Of a DNA stretch of 64,000 bases, positions 37,007-49,425 are shown one piece after another; position 1 is the first letter of the stretch, and each line of letters begins with the position of its first letter. The position numbers and the translations under genes are program-made. The stretch spans positions 21,747,001 to 21,811,000 of the forward strand of contig NC_083386.1 of assembly GCF_031755915.1 (NCBI RefSeq). The letters are read 5' to 3'. The notes under the pieces are model-generated. The model saw only the letters and a program-made list of their open reading frames with translations. It searched no databases and had not been told where the DNA came from. The stretch comes from Ziziphus jujuba. Lineage: Eukaryota; Streptophyta; Magnoliopsida; Rosales; Rhamnaceae.

Positions 37007-37015
37007 TGACGTGGC
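37007..37015. promoter_or_regulatory. ACGT element (TGACGTGGC) in WUN1-like promoter
   Basis: TGACGTGGC combines a TGACG (as-1/TGA factor) core with an ABRE/G-box-like ACGTGGC core. It lies about 190 bp upstream of the TATA box. Confidence 0.45.
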
Positions 37016-38267
37016 GTGTTGGTATTGGAATTTATGAAAAGATTGAAAATGGCATGAGCATAAAAAAGTGAAATTGTTTGTTTGGTATGGTGGAGTATCG
37101 CGGGGAGCGAGGAAAGGGGAGGCCGTATTGAGGAGAGCATTGCCTTTGATTAAGCAATAGTCAAGCCAGCTTTATTTGACCCCACTTGTTACGTCATTGT
37201 TACATTTATTTATTTATTTTTTTTGTAATTTACCAAATTAATAATTTTACAATTTTACGCTATTAGCTTAAGAATTTTGTCTAGAAAACTTCAATATAAC
37301 GAAAACTTGAAAATATTTGAAAGAGACTATTTTTGGATAATCTTTTTCAAGTTTATCTTATTAACTAAACTCTTAAGAAAGCTATTTCTATGTATAAGAA
37401 AAAATATATTTGACTAAAACTTTGCTAAGCCCATTGAGTTTTCCTATCTTTACACAAACCCATTTTGAATCCATTAGGCAAAGTTTAATTAATGAAATTG
37501 TGAATAACTGGAAGTGACCCACTGAGAAAAATTTGGTGATAATATTCACTAATGAAATAGTTGTGTCCAATACAATTATTTTCTGAAATAGGTAATTAAG
37601 TATTACCAATGTTTTCTTAGTGAAGCTGATAAGACGGAAAAGTTTAAAATTGAACCCGATTTCGAGTTTCCATCTAGATTTAAAGTAAAGCAACAAATCA
37701 GATTGGAATGTGAAAAGCAACATTCTTAAAAGTGGAACCAAATAGTTCCCACTAGCGCTTATGCAGCAAATTCCATCCACTTCCTTGCAACAAAATGACA
37801 AACAACACATATATAGGGATAACATTTTCCAACAATTTAAGCAAACCAAGGTTCTTTTTTGTTTATTTTTTTTAAATTTGCCGGTTTTAAGATTTTGTGG
37901 GTTACAAAGACAAGAAACGATGGATTCCATTAAGCTTTAACTGCCCATTGGTTTTTTATTTTGGGTAAAAACATTGGTTTTTTTTTTTTTAATTTTTTTT
38001 TTACCAATTGAATTAGATGAAAGAAATGAAAAGTAGAGCTTGACAGAGAAAAGCGAGTCATAATAAAGGCAATTTTTTTGACAGCACGGTAATATATATT
38101 TGTTACACATCCACATCCTATGAATTAAAATTGGGGTCAGGAAATAGAACAAGTACAAAAATAAATTTGTCTTCTTCGAAAGCGAGCAAAATTGCATTTC
38201 GCAATTAGTCATAGAGTAGAATGCTAGACTGGATACAGTCCATTTTTCCATCTCACAGTAGCCAACC

Positions 38268-38287
38268 GGGGGGCCGGGGGGGGGGGG
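38268..38287 (+). repeat. G-rich tract
   Basis: CCGGGGGGCCGG followed by a run of about twelve G, in otherwise AT-rich DNA. It could fold as a G-quadruplex, and its length may be uncertain in the assembly. Confidence 0.8.
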
Positions 38288-40973
38288 TCCTTTCTTTACC
38301 ATATCATTGTGATCGAACAGCTATAATTGCTCCCACAGAAACCTAATAAGGAAATGGTCCACGGCCGTCTTTGCTTTCTAATCGCCTTCGGAGAAACAGG
38401 TTCCAAGGTTCCAAGTAGGGAGACTGAAAGTGAAGGTCAAGCTCAACAAACAGGACCTCCTAATCCTGCCATGGTTGGTTATGTTTATCAAAGCCATAAT
38501 TACTGATTAAGACACGCCCACTACTTAATGTAATAAAAGTGGATTAAGCTATTCATATTCGGTTTATTTATTTATTTATTTTTCATAAATTTGGATATTC
38601 TTATAGCCTATTATTATGGGTTTACACAGAAAAAGTGAAATTGGTTGCTAAACCTTTTTTTGTTTGGTGGAATTTTCCATTTTCCTGAATTGTCTTTTGT
38701 ATACATACAAAATATTTCAAACCCACTTTATATTTTTGAGTAATTAGTAAATGGGTTTTGGTAGATAACCATGGAATCATACATTACACATGAAAGGGTT
38801 TAGGTAGATGATTATCAAAGTCTTATATGTCACAGCTATATATAGGAAATAACAACTTTCCAGTAAAAAACAAGAAGATCCTTGTTAGCTCATAGGACAC
38901 AGTTCCCTACCTTATCCCTTATACCAAACTTGGTACTACTTGCTAAAGGTCTCCAGTAACTGTATAATGAACTTAAGTTTAGTCCTTCTTCAACGGGCTA
39001 CTTTTCTTTTCTTATGCTGAAACTAACTTATGCTTGAGGCTTATTAATATGAATTGCTCATAGTAACATACGCTTTTTTAAGTGTGAGATTCAAAATGTT
39101 TTGTCTTATTCTACAACCTGTGCAGTTGCCAGACCCAGTGAAGAGAGCCAAACTTGGCAGGGCAGTGCCTAAATGTTTCCCCATTCAAGAGTATTTTGTG
39201 AACCATGACTGTGCTTCCTAATATGCACACACTTGGCAACTCGATAATAGAGTTTCACAGCTAACGAGGTAGGCGTGGAGGTCTAAGGCTTTTCCATTTG
39301 TCTTTCTTGTACCGGCCTTACTGGCCATCTTTGGCATTTAGCATCAACAACTTCAAAGCTTTGATGATATAATCTTCATAAGTCCACACTGGCAACTTGC
39401 ACAACCAATTAAAACCACTGCATTACACCTTTCACGCATTGCTGTGAGACACATAGCACACAAATTTCCCTGCCACGTATATGAAGGGAAAAAAAAAAAA
39501 AAAAAAAAAGCAGGCACAGAAGAATGAAATATTGCTAAACAGATGTGGTTCATTGAGGATCTAAAAACACAAAAAAGTGGCTGAATTTGGTTCCCTTGTC
39601 ATGCCAAAGGGCGCTGGATCATATACAAAAACTTTTCTCACTTGAAGTTTGATTGGCTATATTTGAATAATTCTATATAAGAAAATCTCAACAAACTATA
39701 ACACCTACCTCAGTGATTGAGCCACGTCGGTACCACTTCATAATCCACAAGCTGTCTGTCTCTGTCCCTCGTGCAGACATACGCACAGAATACACATACA
39801 CATGCTCTGTTGCATACCCCCATTAGCACATTTCCATTCAGGTGCATGCTTGTGAAAGTGAAATCTTGGGAAAGTATGTTTGGCAAACAATGCCAGATTA
39901 AAATAATAAGCAAAAAAAGCAGAGATATTTTCATAGAGCTAATGGATGCGATTTTTTATATTTCCATGTCAGAAATTTTGAACTTAATGGTTAATAACGC
40001 CATTATATTGATAAATCATATTCAAGCTCTCTTAATCAGATTATCTGGATATCAAATTCTATTGCTCAAATCCAAAAACAAAAGTCAAATTATAATGAAA
40101 ACACAATTGAATATGAATAGTATGATAGATGAATGCCAACGAGAGAAAGCAACTCGGAATAGATTGATGACTATGATTCCAATACATCAAGTAAGCTCAC
40201 ATAAAAAAAATGACATGACATCCACTATTAGAGTCAATATATATACGTTTTCAATGTTTCCTCACTATTCCATCTTTGTTATATTATAGAACTACAAATG
40301 ATCAAAAAGTTAAAACAAATAAAAATCCAGTGAAACCCCAAACCAAATCCTGTGAGTGTCACCCCCTCTAAAGGATTCTGCACGGATGGAGACTGAAGTC
40401 TAGAACCATGGGTCAAGACCTATTTTCCTTTTCCTTTCAACATCTCTATCATAATCTATTTAGGTTTTCTTTTCAATCTCACAATCTATTTGAGCCAGGT
40501 TACATTTATATCTGCTGCAAATAATAGTCTACCACTCTGAAGGAAATACCATCTTAACAAAGAATGACTAATTTAAAACTGATTAGAAACCAGCTTCTCA
40601 AAAATATTTTCTGTTCTAGTTGTGGTATTCTTTTGTAGTCATTAATCTTCCTAATTTTCAATGCAAGTGCAAACCCAGAAGCATCTCTCAACTCCAATTG
40701 AAACTCTAGACTGGACCTTAATATAAGATGCACTTCTTTATTATCTTTAAGGTCGACATTTTCCAATCCATTTATGTTACTTTTAATTTTTTCTAAGATT
40801 ACATTCCTGTTGTTTCAATATGAAATCCCACAAAAACGCACTATCAGCCCACCAAGTTGCAACCAGAAATAAAGTTAAACTTTTTTTTTTTTTTTTTTTT
40901 TTAGCTGCAAAGAAATAAAGTTAACTTAGAAGTAGTTTTGAGTAGATCTCTCAGTCACAACAATGAATAGGAG

Positions 40974-41041
40974 AACAAAACAATAAAAGATACCTTACTA
41001 ATATATCAACAAAACAATAAAAGATACCTTACTAATATATC
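40974..41041. repeat. Exact 34-bp tandem duplication
   Basis: Two adjacent copies of AACAAAACAATAAAAGATAC followed by CTTACTAATATATC. Confidence 0.95.
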
Positions 41042-41288
41042 ACATTTTGAGGGAGTCTTCGAAGAAAATATTACTCAAGGTAGAGTTACTAATCAAATGA
41101 TTATATCATCATATGAAACTACTAATTCCATGAAAAATAAATCTTCAGAAGCAAATAAAGCAAATACAATTTGAACACATGAACTCAGATACAATATAAA
41201 CACACTCAACTCAAGATACTGTAAATCTCATCAATGATCACAATGTTTTACATACAAAAAGCTATATAGATTTCTCTCCCTTTTGGGG

Positions 41289-42971
41289 CTATGAGGCTTC
41301 TCTTTGTATTAACGATGGAGCAGGTGGGATCATAGTTTCATCCTTACCTCTTTCAAAAGACTCTTCTTTCACCGTTGCAAGTGGCCTCTCTGGACTATAA
41401 TATTCCTTCGAAAGTCCGCTCGGACTTGGAGAAGCGGCTATATTGTTCTTGGATGGGCTAAAGCTGTTTCCTAGCGGAGAAGTTGGGCCAGATCTGTACT
41501 GAGCCACTCCATCTTCACGAGGCAAAGGTGAAATTGGTAACTGGTCACCATTGTCCAGCTGTTTTCTGCAAAACTTATCTTCCACAATGAAGTAAGAATT
41601 CCCAGTTCGCACTTCTTGAGCAAGAGAACACCAACAACAGCAAAGCCACAATGTGAAATCGCCCAACGCTGGTTGACCAAAACAAAAGCTATAAGCAGGC
41701 AAATTGAATCTCTTTCTCATCTGAATCCTCCAGAAGCCACCATAGAGCAACCCAAATGCACAAAGAATTATGCCGGTAATGCCCAGAGCCTCACGAACAC
41801 CCTCATTGTCAATGTTTACAGCAGCCAAGTTAAAAATCAAGGAAGGAGCCGTGCAAAACAGAAGAAAGGTAAAAATATGAACAAACATATTTCCAAATCC
41901 AAGTCTCTCCATATTCCATCCAAACACACAAAAACTGCAAAAGAGTGAGAGATATGCTATAGAAAGGTCATCCCAAAAGTCAAGTATCCCTCCACTCCAC
42001 TGTGGTCTATTCTCGATGACCCGCTGCTCATCCCTCAATGCAAATGAATATCTTTTCTCCATAGATTTCAATCTTAACTTTTCTGGCCTCTCACCAGGGC
42101 TAATTTGAAGCTGTGCTTCCTCATCAATTTCAGAATCATAATCCTTACCAAGAGGGCTGACAATTAAATACACACCTGAAATTGCAGGAGCAGCAATTGC
42201 AAAAGAGATACATATTCCAACCCCAATGGCTGGTCGTTCAGATCTCTTGTACCCCCAGTTTAGACCACAAAGGGCATATTGAGCAAAACAGTTCACATGG
42301 AGTAGAAGAACAACCACCATCATGTGTGCCCATTCATGGGGTTTATAAGTCCCATTCTTGCAGTAAATCTTTCTAAGTCTAGAAATATCTTTAGGTTTCC
42401 ACCTACATAGAAGTATAAGGTGGTAGAACCGCTTTGGATGTTGGTACAAACACATAAGAGTAAATAGTGCATTAAGAATTTGGTTATTGACTTCAAACCA
42501 TGCATCTCTCTGGGACTTCTTCGTTAGCACATGATTCAACATTCCAATCATAACCATGAACAGGATTGCACCCGAAACAGCAACACAGAGAATCCATACA
42601 AAAAGAGCCATGTTCATTGGGTTTCTAATCCATTCTTTGCACATTTTCATAACCAACGCCCAATCAATTTTCCGAGAAAATATCCCGTTGAGACGTTCTC
42701 TCAGATGACTACTAGAAGAAGCAACAGTTCTTGAAATCTCATCTTTTCCCTCAGCTATCCGCTTGAACTTAGCAGATGCAGAACCAAATTTGAAAAACCT
42801 TTTTCTATCAGCAACAGCAGTGAAGGTATTGCCAAAATGTTTTGGAGATTTTTTTTCGCTTAGCAGTGTCCTTTGAGACCCTGAAATGTCGAAGGAAACT
42901 TCAGCCTTTGGTTGATTACCTTTGGATTCCTCAATTTCCCCTTTGCCACTTCCATTATCAGTGAACACCAT
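41289..42971 (-). CDS. PLAC8-family multi-pass membrane protein (DUF2985 + PLAC8)
   Basis: A single exon on the minus strand codes 560 residues. The order matches large plant PLAC8 proteins: a hydrophilic N-terminus (1-115), a first membrane segment at 121-145 (MALFVWILCVAVSGAILFMV), a DUF2985-like region (about 110-320) with the basic WKPKDISRLRKIYC and a second segment at about 247-270, then the PLAC8 domain (about 325-456) with hydrophobic segments at 336-351, 362-385 and 395-413. The Cys-rich motif CCCWCSLAQEVRT (444-456) is the PLAC8 signature. The Ser/Pro-rich tail (480-560) is probably cytosolic and may be phosphorylated. Smaller PLAC8 relatives (FW2.2/CNR, PCR) affect organ size and metal transport; this long type has no firm function. 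Start MVFTDNG is the first ATG in frame, and 5'-UTR introns are possible upstream of 42972. Confidence 0.93.
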   Translation of the reverse strand: MVFTDNGSGKGEIEESKGNQPKAEVSFDISGSQRTLLSEKKSPKHFGNTFTAVADRKRFFKFGSASAKFKRIAEGKDEISRTVASSSSHLRERLNGIFSRKIDWALVMKMCKEWIRNPMNMALFVWILCVAVSGAILFMVMIGMLNHVLTKKSQRDAWFEVNNQILNALFTLMCLYQHPKRFYHLILLCRWKPKDISRLRKIYCKNGTYKPHEWAHMMVVVLLLHVNCFAQYALCGLNWGYKRSERPAIGVGICISFAIAAPAISGVYLIVSPLGKDYDSEIDEEAQLQISPGERPEKLRLKSMEKRYSFALRDEQRVIENRPQWSGGILDFWDDLSIAYLSLFCSFCVFGWNMERLGFGNMFVHIFTFLLFCTAPSLIFNLAAVNIDNEGVREALGITGIILCAFGLLYGGFWRIQMRKRFNLPAYSFCFGQPALGDFTLWLCCCWCSLAQEVRTGNSYFIVEDKFCRKQLDNGDQLPISPLPREDGVAQYRSGPTSPLGNSFSPSKNNIAASPSPSGLSKEYYSPERPLATVKEESFERGKDETMIPPAPSLIQREAS

Positions 42972-45094
42972 TCTTGCATCAAGCTAAGGCTATTTCAATC
43001 GAAATCAAAACTGCAAAGATTAAGGACACAATGCATATATGTAAAATTTCTTCAATGTTTCTAATAAGGCTGGAAATGGAAACCCAAGTAATACATTATG
43101 TGCTTATTTTTCTCAGTATAAAGAACTGAAAAGTATCCTCAAAGAACAAGAGAAGTAAGGAATCTACAAGAGAAAACCAAATCACAAAATCACTAACAAA
43201 AACTTGATTTTAGTATGGAAAACGACCACGTGAATAAATTTAACATCAATCAAAATCTCTGACAAAGTGAACAAGATGCTGATACAGTAACCATCTTTTT
43301 TCGCGCAAATTATAAACCTTTATTACTAATTAAAGTCGATATACTCGACAAAAGGGGAAAAAGAAAAAGTTGGGGCAGGTTGAATTGTACTTCGAAACCC
43401 AGAACCCGATCCAAAAGAACAAGCTTTTCTAATTATCAGAAAGCAATGGAAAAAAACAAATAATACCCAGAAAATCAAAATTACAAATTTCAAAGAAAAA
43501 TTGGATTTCAATATAAACCCAAAAAAAAAAAAAAAATTGAATCATAAAAAAGGAAGTGTGTTAAGGAGAATAAAATATTATACCATAAAAGAACAAAAAT
43601 CAGAAAAAAGGTCTATACTTACCAATGACAAGAGGAACATGAGGATTGAAGAAACTGATTTACAAGCGGTTACTGACACATTCTTAACTATCAATAATTA
43701 GGCTTTCCTGATTTCAAAAAAAAAAAAAAATGATTACGCTTTCCTTGTCATTTTTATAACTCTACCTTCCTCTGCGAATGAACTGAAAATGACAATAGGT
43801 TGAAGGACGAACAGTCAACGGGAATTGTCTGGATGAGGCACTGAAGAAGAAATTTGAAACGCTGTCGTATGAGCTTTCTTGAGACAAAACACTGCGTCGT
43901 TTCTTCGACGTTGCTGAGAAATAATCAAGAAAAGGGAGTTTAGTGGTTCCATTACAAAGCTTCTGGCAAATAATAATAATAATTATTAAAAATAAAAATC
44001 CATAAAAAGGCAAGCTCATAGCATGAACCCCCATGGTCTCCCTCCACGTGGAGTCCCATATTTATTTCAAGAAATTGAACAGTTATATAATTCTCAACTC
44101 ATTGGGTATCCACGACCTTTATTCCAATTTTCTTTTATGAATTTTACTGAAAATCCTTTATTCCAGATTCGAAATGTTTTCCACTCATAAAAAGTTTATG
44201 ATTTTAATTGTAAGAAAAAAAAAAAAAACTTTGATATTAAAATTTTCTATTTACTTTTTACCTTTTCTCTTTATTCGACACTTTTTTATTTCATATTTGT
44301 GACTTAATTGACGTTGATAATTATTTATATTAAAAAGTCTTTATCTTATTTAATGTTCTCAATTATTTTTCCTCCTCCTTTTTCTATCATTAATTATATT
44401 TCTTTCTTATTCTAGAATCTAATGAATTTAAACTAGTGTAATCAAACAGTTATTTCATGGTTTTAAACCTATGTAACGAAAAAATCTATATTCGAGTTTA
44501 ATATCATAAATCACCATAATAATTGCTCAAGTTTTTGACATCATACATTTTGTTTTATGAAAAAATATTTCTTATAATTTGTTCTTCATATAAATAACCA
44601 TATGATAAAAATTTATTCATAATTTAGTCTTAAATTTTCAAAATTATTTTTCAAAATGTACTTTTTATATTTCTTAATCTCATTAAAACTATTTAGTGCC
44701 AGTCTAATTAGGTGAGATTTAGACCTACCAACTTTAATTATCGGAACTAATGTTCACACATTTAAGAACCCGCACTTTATTCTACCCAACGCAATCAAAC
44801 TTACATATCATCACCCCTTTCAACCCAATTAATTGAACGGAATTTTATGTCCATGCCATTGAAGTTTGAACCATAGCCAACGGCCCAATGCCAAAACCAA
44901 GTAAAATAGAACACACAAAACGTTACACAATTTACATGTCATGCTCATAAATTGTTGCATACCCACTCTGATAAAATCCCAAATCAAGTACAATTTAGAA
45001 TCAGGTAATAATACACTCTAAATAAAGTATAACTGAACACAATAGCAATCATCATCCACAACAAAATAGAGAACCACACGTTTATAAATCAGAT
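42972..45094. other. Spacer upstream of PLAC8 gene and downstream of alpha-SNAP gene
   Basis: The part up to about 44050 should hold the PLAC8 5' UTR and promoter, with a CCACGTGG G-box at 44044-44051. A minus-strand open frame of 90 codons (43762-44034, MGVHAMSLPFYGFLFLIII) begins with a signal-like hydrophobic stretch, but no family was recognised and its start lies only ten bases from the G-box. The remainder is AT-rich and without a gene. Confidence 0.5.
44044..44051. promoter_or_regulatory. G-box (CCACGTGG)
   Basis: A palindromic CACGTG core about 1.07 kb upstream of the PLAC8 start codon. bZIP and bHLH factors bind such sites. Its link to the PLAC8 promoter depends on where that transcript starts. 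Confidence 0.4.
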
Positions 45095-48000
45095 TTAGGT
45101 AAGATCGTCATCCTCTAGTTCCTTGGCTTTCAGTTTTTCCTTCACCCTTAACAGTAAGGTTGTCTTCCATTGATCCTATATTAATATCACACAACATCAG
45201 TAAATTGCTAAAAACAAATAATAATAATAATAATAAAATATAAAAGAATAAAATAAAATAAAAACAGAAATGAACAAATAGCGATGGCCAAAACAAATAC
45301 AAATGCAAATGTCAACTGGTGACCAAATGCAGCAAAATGAAACCACAAAAAAAAGGGGGGGAAAAAAAAAAAAGGAAAGGGGGGGTAGAGAGAGAGAGAG
45401 AGAGAGGGAGGGGTTGCAATATGCATAAACATCTTGAACAAATAGAAGCCTAGTGTTCAAAGAAAGATCAGAAACAATATTGTCAAGATAGGATGATTTC
45501 TCAAATGAACTGTGGGAAAAAGTTTCAACTTTGGTGTCTCCTCCATCTATACACTTTAGTTCTAGTGGTTGAATCCAACAGTATACAGGTATGTGCATAA
45601 ACGTGGAAATCTACTGATGAAACCGTCCCTTTTAATATGGCATTCTCCATTAATTATAAGTCAAATTTGAATTCACCCTCTTCTAATTGGCGTCACCCAA
45701 GTTAAATGGTTTTTAACATAATCACAATCCAAAGTTCGAACAAATTCTAACAGAGATATACCAGTGGGGTCATGCTATCAAATTCCTTCACCACATCAGT
45801 AAATTTTGCAATGTCTTCCTCATCGATTGCAGCAGCAACATCCTGCCAAAGAAATAAGCTTCCTCATCAAAATTCCATCACCTCCATACAAATACATAAA
45901 AACAAATTTAGATGGTAAAACTAATAATTTAAGTGATAATGATTCCAAAATGACCAAAATTACACAGAAGAAAACAAGTAAAGTATTTCCAATGAACAAA
46001 TGAAGAAGTGCCAATTAAATTTTCTGTAAAGCTCATCTATTATTCTATTAAGAACAACACAAATACATATTTACAACTTTCAAAGTTCTTTACAAAACTA
46101 TAAACCAACACAATGTTCATCCAAAACCAATTTAACCCACCGCTAAAAATTTGCACTCCCTTGTCCCTGAAAAAGTTGGATCTAGTTCCTGCAAAAGCAA
46201 ATGCAATATCTGTACTTTTAGAGTTTCGACGTTTGGCAAGGTAAAATATTTTGATGCTGATAGAAAGCCAAAGTTAGACCTGGTATTTCTCTAATGCATT
46301 GGTAATTGCAACAACATCTCCTCTGCAAAGATGGCAGATTCCAGCATTTAGAAGATGTCCTTTTACTCCATACTTCAGCAAGTGATTGCCAAGTGAATGT
46401 CGAGCTATCTCTTCGTAAATCTCAATAGACTTCTGATATCTGCAGGAAAGTTTCCCCAAGAAAAAAAAGGAATCTATTTAAGTATTTTACTTATATACAA
46501 ATCACAATAAATTACCACACATCTAGAAGTCCAAGACGATCCAGGTGGGACAATTTTTCATGCAGAAATCATCAACCTCTACCAAAAATCGAAAAATACA
46601 GACAAGGGTGTAGAAATAAATAAATAAGTAGGAAGCAAAATGTGATATCATGACATAATGTATTCTGAACTCATATAGAGCAGACAGGCTTACTGTTCCA
46701 GTTGAGCAGCAAATTGTGCAACTTTTTGCTTGCACTGATTGGCAGTAGAAGTTACTTCTTCACTCTGGAACAATTCAGCTGCTCTATCAAAAAATTCAAT
46801 TGCCTTCTCAAGATTCTGTTCAGACTCGTACAATTCAGCAATTTCCTGCACACGTGTTAAAGCAAATGCCTTATATGTCATGGAATGTCTTCAGCATTAC
46901 ATAAGACCTCCTAAAAATGTATTCCATGCACATGTAAATACTGAAAGTCTGCCAACAGTAGTGCCTAGAAGGCTTTATGTCATTGCAAAAATAAATGGAA
47001 AGGGAAAGGGAGAAACAAAACAAGAAGTAGGAAAAATAAATAAATAAAAAATAAAAAATACCAAAAAGTCACAAATTATCTGCACGAAATAAAATTGTCT
47101 TAATGAAGATGTTGCAATACTATAAAGTCACTGGTCTAACTACATAAGTACAAACCTTATAATATCTTGCAGCCATATTGAGCCTTCCAATATCACAGAA
47201 GAAATTTACTGCCTGCTCTAAGCAAGATATGGCCTCTGCACAGAATTAGATATTTTAACTATTGTAAGGTTCTATTCAGCTGTAAAAGAAAATTGATGAG
47301 TTTTACCAAAAAAGGGTTAAAAAAAAAAGGAAAATTGATGAGATAACAATGTGTTTTTCCTCAGAAAGTTGTCAAGTCAAAGTCAAACACTTGGGACAAG
47401 ACAAACATATCCAATGTATCTAATACTTGTTTACGGATTCAAATTAATATGCTTTTGATCACTAAACTGTTCAAAATGAAAATGCAGTATGTATTTCAGT
47501 TGAGAGATTCGTAATTAATTGCCCTATCATAAAATGTTATATCATACAAGGTTTCTTCCACCAATCAGTAATTCTAACAGGAATCAGATAATGGAAAAAG
47601 AAAGAGCCCACGCCAAAAAGGATAGAAGAGGAAACAACTAAGCCAGTGTGAGAAACCGGCCAAAGAGAGGCCCAAGGATTTGTAATAAATGTGGATGATT
47701 ATATATGTAAGATAACATGTTTCATACCTTTTGCAGATGTTTTCTTGTAGCAATGAGCAGCATCAACATAAGCTTGGGCTGCTTCATGTTTGCTATCCAA
47801 CTAAAAATAGAGAAGACTATTGTTATATGCATCTAGTGAAAATGTTTTTAAAAAAATCAGAAGAAAAATTAGAAAATAAATCACTGTACTCCAAGAACCA
47901 AATTCACTAAAAATTAGAAAAATAAATCACTGTACTCCAAGCACCAAATTCGCTAACCTTCAAATGGCAGTTTACTAACTTGACATATGTTGCTCCGGCT

Positions 48001-49020
48001 TTGTCCCCTAAAATAACAGAGAAAAATTAGCAATCAATATTGGAAAGATCTTGTTACAAACAATAAACTAATTCCCTAATCCACTAAGTGCCAACAAAAA
48101 CACGATAGAACTCACAGAAGTTGTTCCAGAGAATCAATATTAATGCTAAAACTATAATTTATAGTAATTTGTATCCAGCTTTCACACTTTATCTCCGCGT
48201 AAAATTAAATTTTAAAAATATCCCCATGAATTACCTTAAATAACATGTCATGATTGATAACAGATAAGCATAATCACCGTGTAATTTTCATTCAATTTCA
48301 TCAAATAAAAATTCAATTAATATTGCTAAAACTATTCATTGTTTCAGATTCTCGTTATACTTGTTTCCTAACAACAACATACAAACACATTTCAAACACC
48401 CATTTCGACTGCAATTGACACCAATAAGCGTGTTCACCAATCAGCCAACAAAATTCGATTTGAAGATCATCCTCTACTTAAAAAGTAAAATCCAAGCATT
48501 TCATCAATCATAAATGATTCAACGATCTCACAAGGAACTAAAATGCAAAAATTGAAAACAGTTTGACAATCACATCTGACTTCCTAAACACTAAAATTGG
48601 CGAATTGATCAACAAGCAATTGGCAAAGAATTTGACTCTTCGAAAACAAAAAAAAAATAAAAACATAACAAAAAAATCCATTACTAAATAACACATATAT
48701 GTATCTATTATGCACGAACACTAAAACAGAATTTGAACGCATACAATGGCAAACAAAGCGAAAAAAAAGCAAGGAAAAAAATCAGAAACACTAAATTCCA
48801 TGAAATCGGATTAAGAATTTATCAAACAAGAATCAAATCAGATTCAGAAAAAGAAAAGAAAATAAAAGAAATTACAGGCTTTGGCGAGTTTGTAGGAATT
48901 GGCGGCTTTATCGAAGAGATCGGCGGCGTCTTCATATTTGGAACCGAACAAACCCCAGCCGCTGAGCTTTTTCTCTGCTTTCTTCTCGAAATCATCTGCT
49001 CTGGCTAGCTGATCCCCCAT
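45095..49020 (-). CDS. ASNAP: Alpha-soluble NSF attachment protein (alpha-SNAP)
   Basis: Nine exons on the minus strand: 48876-49020, 47958-48007, 47728-47800, 47156-47235, 46694-46845, 46280-46439, 46141-46188, 45762-45842, 45095-45175. They give 289 residues, the length of Arabidopsis alpha-SNAP2. The start [20 protein letters not shown] and the segments [39 protein letters not shown] and [19 protein letters not shown] are family hallmarks. The protein is an all-helical TPR-like solenoid. It binds SNARE complexes and, through its C-terminal helix ending LEDDDLT, recruits and stimulates the NSF ATPase that recycles SNAREs in the cytosol and on membranes. All introns are GT-AG. A 45-bp tandem repeat directly abuts the exon 2 donor. 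A TTG codon upstream keeps the frame open, but the ATG at 49020 is the right start. Confidence 0.96.
47864..47954. repeat. Tandem duplication in alpha-SNAP intron 2, about 45 bp x 2
   Basis: A unit beginning AAAAATTAGAAAATAAATCA, continuing CTGTACTCCAAGAACC, occurs at 47864-47908 and again at 47909-47954 with a few changes. On the minus strand it starts three bases after the donor of exon 2. Confidence 0.9.
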
Positions 49021-49409
49021 TTTCTCTGCCAAGGGCCTTTTTTTTCTTTTTTTTTAATTTTTTTAATTTTTGGTTTTCTTCAGAGTTGAAGAAAATGGAG
49101 GCGATCGGTGGGTGAGAAACTGAGAAAGAAAATAATCCGAAAGGGAGGTTATTTGATATTGTCAAGGCTAAAGTTTGAAAATCCCACGGACGGTGAGGTT
49201 TTTCGCTATTTAGCTTTTTCCTGGGTCAGGCTGGTTATGGTTTTTTTTTTCTCTTTCTTTTATGAACCGCTGATTTGAATAGTAGAGCTGGCGTGTCGTT
49301 TGGATTGCGTTTCGACTTGGGTTTGGTTGGGTTTGATTTAGGTTTGGATCTGGTCTTTGCCAATTTTGGGTCTTCTACACCATCCTCTACTTCATTTGAT
49401 AAAAGCCCA
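49021..49409. promoter_or_regulatory. Alpha-SNAP promoter and 5' UTR region
   Basis: About 390 bp lie between the start codon and the SINE target duplication. It is less AT-rich than the flanks and has no clear TATA box on the minus strand, as usual for housekeeping genes. The T tract at 49039-49053 would read as an A run in the 5' UTR. Confidence 0.4.
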
Positions 49410-49425
49410 GCCCATTAACTGTAAT

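Larger units (their letters stand above)
37017..41288. other. Intergenic stretch between WUN1-like and PLAC8 genes
   Basis: No gene is supported. A minus-strand open frame of 180 codons at 37388-37930 is hydrophobic and unlike any family known to me, and is probably chance. There is a G-rich tract at 38268-38287, an exact 34-bp tandem repeat at 40974-41041, and a T run at 40881-40903. The last 200 bp or so are probably the PLAC8 3' UTR. Confidence 0.5.

Noticed and set aside
37388..37930. A 180-codon minus-strand open frame
   Set aside because: Hydrophobic and low-complexity, in AT-rich DNA, with no recognisable motif and no promoter. A faint likeness to the C-terminal end of Copia pol (NIITKFFSVGHFQLF) was too weak to call.
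39601..39625. TGCCAAAGGGCGCTGG, resembling the start of miR399
   Set aside because: Only the first nine or so bases fit, and no pairing arm forming a hairpin was found nearby.
39710..39934. A 74-codon minus-strand frame with a signal-like start (MKISLLFLLIILIWH)
   Set aside because: The hydrophobic start is easily produced by AT-rich DNA, the rest covers a CA-rich low-complexity stretch, and no family is recognised.
45197..45598. A 133-codon minus-strand frame in the last alpha-SNAP intron
   Set aside because: It is built on GA and poly-A tracts ([11 protein letters not shown]) and lies within an intron bounded by exons that join perfectly.
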